Below, one piece after another: positions 20,378 to 23,153 of a stretch of 23,153 bases of DNA. Position 1 is the first letter of the stretch. The number at the start of each line of letters is the position of its first letter. The stretch spans positions 1-23,153 of the forward strand of contig NW_026712530.1 of the NCBI RefSeq assembly GCF_022539665.2, read 5' to 3'. The notes below the pieces were generated by a model that saw only the letters and a program-made list of their open reading frames with translations, was not told where the DNA came from and made no database searches. A program made the position numbers and the translations under genes. This DNA is from Daphnia carinata (taxonomy: Eukaryota > Arthropoda > Branchiopoda > Diplostraca > Daphniidae).

Positions 20378-21767
20378 GTTGATTATCAGTTTATAATCTA
20401 CGTTTTCTATCAAACAGCATCAAATATACCTGTATTCAATGTGAATATAGTGTTGATAATCAGTTTCAATATCTACATTCAAACAGCATCAAATATACGT
20501 GTATTCAATGTGAATATAGTGTTATAGAATCAGTTTCAATATCTACATTCAAACAGCATCAAATATACGTGTATTCAATGTGAATATAGTGTTATAGAAT
20601 CAGTTTCAATATCTACATTCAAACAGCATCAAATATACGTGTATTCAATGTGAATATAGTGTTATAGAATCAGTTTCAATATCTACATTCAAACAGCATC
20701 AAATATACGTGTATTCAATGTGAATATAGTGTTATAGAATCAGTTTAACGACCGGAAAGAAATCTACATTCAAATTGCATCAAATACGTCTCTACGTCTC
20801 CTTGTATTCAATGTGAATATAGTGTTATAGAATCAGTTTCATGATCTACATTCAAACAGCATCAAATATACGTGTATGCAATTTTTGAATATAGTTTATG
20901 CGTCCTCGTCGGCTGCTTGCAGAAGAGCGGATCAAATATCGGTACAAAAATAGTGTTATAGAATCAGTTTCAATATCTACATTCAAACAGCATCAAATAT
21001 ACGTGTATTCAATGTGAATATAGTGTTATAAATCAGTTTCATATCTACATTCAAACAGCATCAAATATACGTGTATTCAATGTGAATATAGACGGATAGA
21101 ATCAGTTTCAATATCTACATTCAAACAGCATCAAATATACGTGTATTCAATGTGAATATAGTGTTATACGATATCAGTTTCAATATCTACATTCAAACAG
21201 CATCAAATATACGTGTATTCAATGTGAATATAGTGTTATAGAATCAGTTTCAATATCTACATTCAAACAGCATCAAATATATGTGTATTCAATGTGAATA
21301 TAGTGTTATAGAATCAGTTTCAATATCTACATTCAAACAGCATCAAATATACGTGGTATTCAATGTGAATATACATCCATAGAATCAGTTTCAATGATCT
21401 ACATTCAAACAGATTCATGTGAATATAGGGAATCAGTTTCATGATATAGTGTGGCGTCAAACAGCATCAAATAGGTATTCAATGTGAATATAGTGAGGAT
21501 CTTGAAGAAGTTCTCGTCGAGATCTACATTCAAACAGCATCAAATATACGTGTATTCAATGTGAATATAGTGTTATGATCAGTTCCGATATCTACATTCA
21601 AACAGCATCAAATATACGTGTCTCAATGTGAATATAGTGTGATACGTCGTTTCAATATCTACATTCAAACAGCATCAAATATACGTGTATTCAATGTGAA
21701 TATAGTGAAAGGGGGAGTTTCAATATCTACATTCAAACAGCATCAAATATACGTATTCAATGGAATA
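20378..21767 (-). repeat. Mosaic of satellite with antisense DIRS gag/early-pol pieces
   Basis: Satellite units are interrupted by short pieces identical to the reverse complement of the DIRS element, in strictly descending element order. Anchors (window against element): 20378-20387/13597-13606; 20401-20408/13576-13583; 20745-20762/13256-13273 (18 of 18); 20796-20805/13196-13205; 20899-20930/13057-13088 (32 of 32); 21090-21097/12903-12910; 21168-21175/12825-12832; 21495-21509/12542-12556 (15 of 15); 21516-21525/12522-12531; 21640-21650/12400-12410; 21707-21721/12334-12348 (14 of 15); 21757-21767/12297-12307. The sum of paired coordinates stays between about 33984 and 34064, so spacing is preserved nearly one to one. 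The bases between anchors are satellite or intermediate between the two. This is not a normal inserted fragment. Confidence 0.88.
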
Positions 21768-23153
21768 TAGTGTTATAGAATCAGTTTCATGATCTACATT
21801 CAAACAGCATCAAATTTACGTGTATTCAATGTGAATATAGTGTTATAGAATCAGTTTCATAATGTACATTTAAACAGTATCGAATGAATGTGTATTCAAT
21901 GTGAATATAGAGTGTGATACAGTGAGTTTCAATGATCTACATTCAAACAGCATCAAATATACGTGTATTCAATGTGAATATAGTGTTATAATGTGAATAT
22001 AGTGTGATACAGTGAGTTTCAAAATCTAAATTCAGACAGCATCAAATATACGTTTATTCAATGTGAATATAGTGTGATACACTGAGTTTCAATATCTACA
22101 TTCAAACAGCATCAAATATACGTGTATTCAATGTGAATATAGTGTTATAGAATCAGTTTCAATATCTACATTCAAACAGCATCAAATATACGTGTATTCA
22201 ATGTGAATATAGTGTTATACAATAAGTTACCATATCTACATTCAAACAGCATCAAATATACGTGTATTCAATGTGAATATAGTGTGATACAATAAGTTTC
22301 CATATCTACATTCAAACAGCATCAAATATACGTGTATTCAATGTGAATATAGTGTTATAGAATCAGTTTCATGATCTACATTCAAACAGCATCAAATATA
22401 CGTGTACTCATTGTGAATATAGTGTGATACAATGAGTTTCAATATCTACATTCAAACAGCATCAAATATACGCGTATTCAATGTGAATATAGTGTTATAG
22501 AATCAGTTTCAATATCTAAATATCTACATTCAAACAGCATCAAATATACGTGTATTCAATGTGAATATAGTGTTATAGAATCAGTTTAATGATCTACATT
22601 CAAACAGCATCAAATATACGTGTATTCAATGTGAATATAGTGTTATACAATAAGTTTCCATATCTACATTCAAACAGCATCAAATATACGTGTATTCAAT
22701 GTGAATATAGTGTTATAGAATCAGTTTCATGATCTACATTCAAACAGCATCAAATATACGTGTATTCAATGTGAATATAGTGTTATAGAATCAGTTTCAA
22801 TATCTACATTCAAACAGCATCAAATATACGTGTATTCAATGTGAATATAGTGTTATAGAATCAGTTTCATGATCTACATTCAAACAGCATCAAATATACG
22901 TGTATTCAATGTGAATATAGTGTGATACAGTGAGTTTCAAAATCTACATTCAAACAGCATCAAATATACGTGTTTCAATGTGAATGTAGTGTGATACAAT
23001 GAGTTTCAATATCTACATTCAAACAGCATCAAATATACGTGTATTCAATGTGAATATAGTGTTATAGAATCAGTTTCATATCTACATTCAAACAGCATCA
23101 AATATACGTGTATTCATTGTGAATATAATGTGATACAATAAGTTTCCATATCT
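21768..23153. repeat. 70-bp satellite array, diverged right end
   Basis: The same 70-bp unit with more variants: linkers GTGTGATACAGTGAG, GTGTGATACAATGAG and GTTATACAATAAG followed by TTTCCATATC or TTACCATATC, frequent TTTCATGATCTAC, a partial unit near 21980-22010, and an AATATCTA duplication near 22510-22525. All C type. The array runs off the window end. No gene or other element is seen. Confidence 0.93.

Overview
The window is eukaryotic satellite DNA carrying one recognisable transposable element. About 18.5 of the 23.2 kb is an AT-rich (about 27% GC), head-to-tail tandem repeat with a 70-bp unit. The unit runs in the same orientation on both sides of a 4.65-kb insertion (12131-16777) of much higher GC. 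Nothing bacterial is visible: no operons and no ribosome binding sites. The insertion is a DIRS-type tyrosine-recombinase retrotransposon. DIRS elements occur in many animals and some protists, so an animal genome is the likeliest source, but the sequence does not fix the species.

Layout. 1-10480 is a very homogeneous 70-bp array with a C/G dimorphism in each unit and sparse, regularly phased variant units. 10481-11290 is the same array but strongly degenerate. 11291-12130 is regular array again. 12131-16777 is the DIRS element: left inverted terminus, gag-like ORF with an Arg/Ser-rich N-terminus, broken pol (reverse transcriptase and RNase H), intact tyrosine recombinase (YR), internal complementary region (ICR), 3' non-coding part and right inverted terminus. 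16778-20377 is regular array, almost all of the C type. 20378-21767 is an unusual mosaic in which short antisense pieces of the DIRS gag and early pol alternate with satellite sequence in strict order. 21768-23153 is a diverged part of the array.

How the element works (established for DIRS elements, inferred here). Gag packages the RNA, pol copies it, and the ICR, which is complementary to both outer ends, lets the cDNA close into a circle. YR then recombines the circle into a short target. The termini fit this model closely: the ICR equals the circle junction with a single ATT apart from two base differences, and the element sits at an ATT inside the satellite unit with ATT on both flanks. 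Removing it restores an uninterrupted satellite unit.

This copy looks non-functional as written. It has an in-frame TAG after gag and three single-base frameshifts in pol, but all three frameshifts lie in G or C homopolymers and may be sequencing errors. The most surprising observation is the antisense 'ghost' of gag/pol in the right array. It is either a base-level recombinational mosaic or, more likely, a consensus/assembly artefact, and only raw reads can decide.
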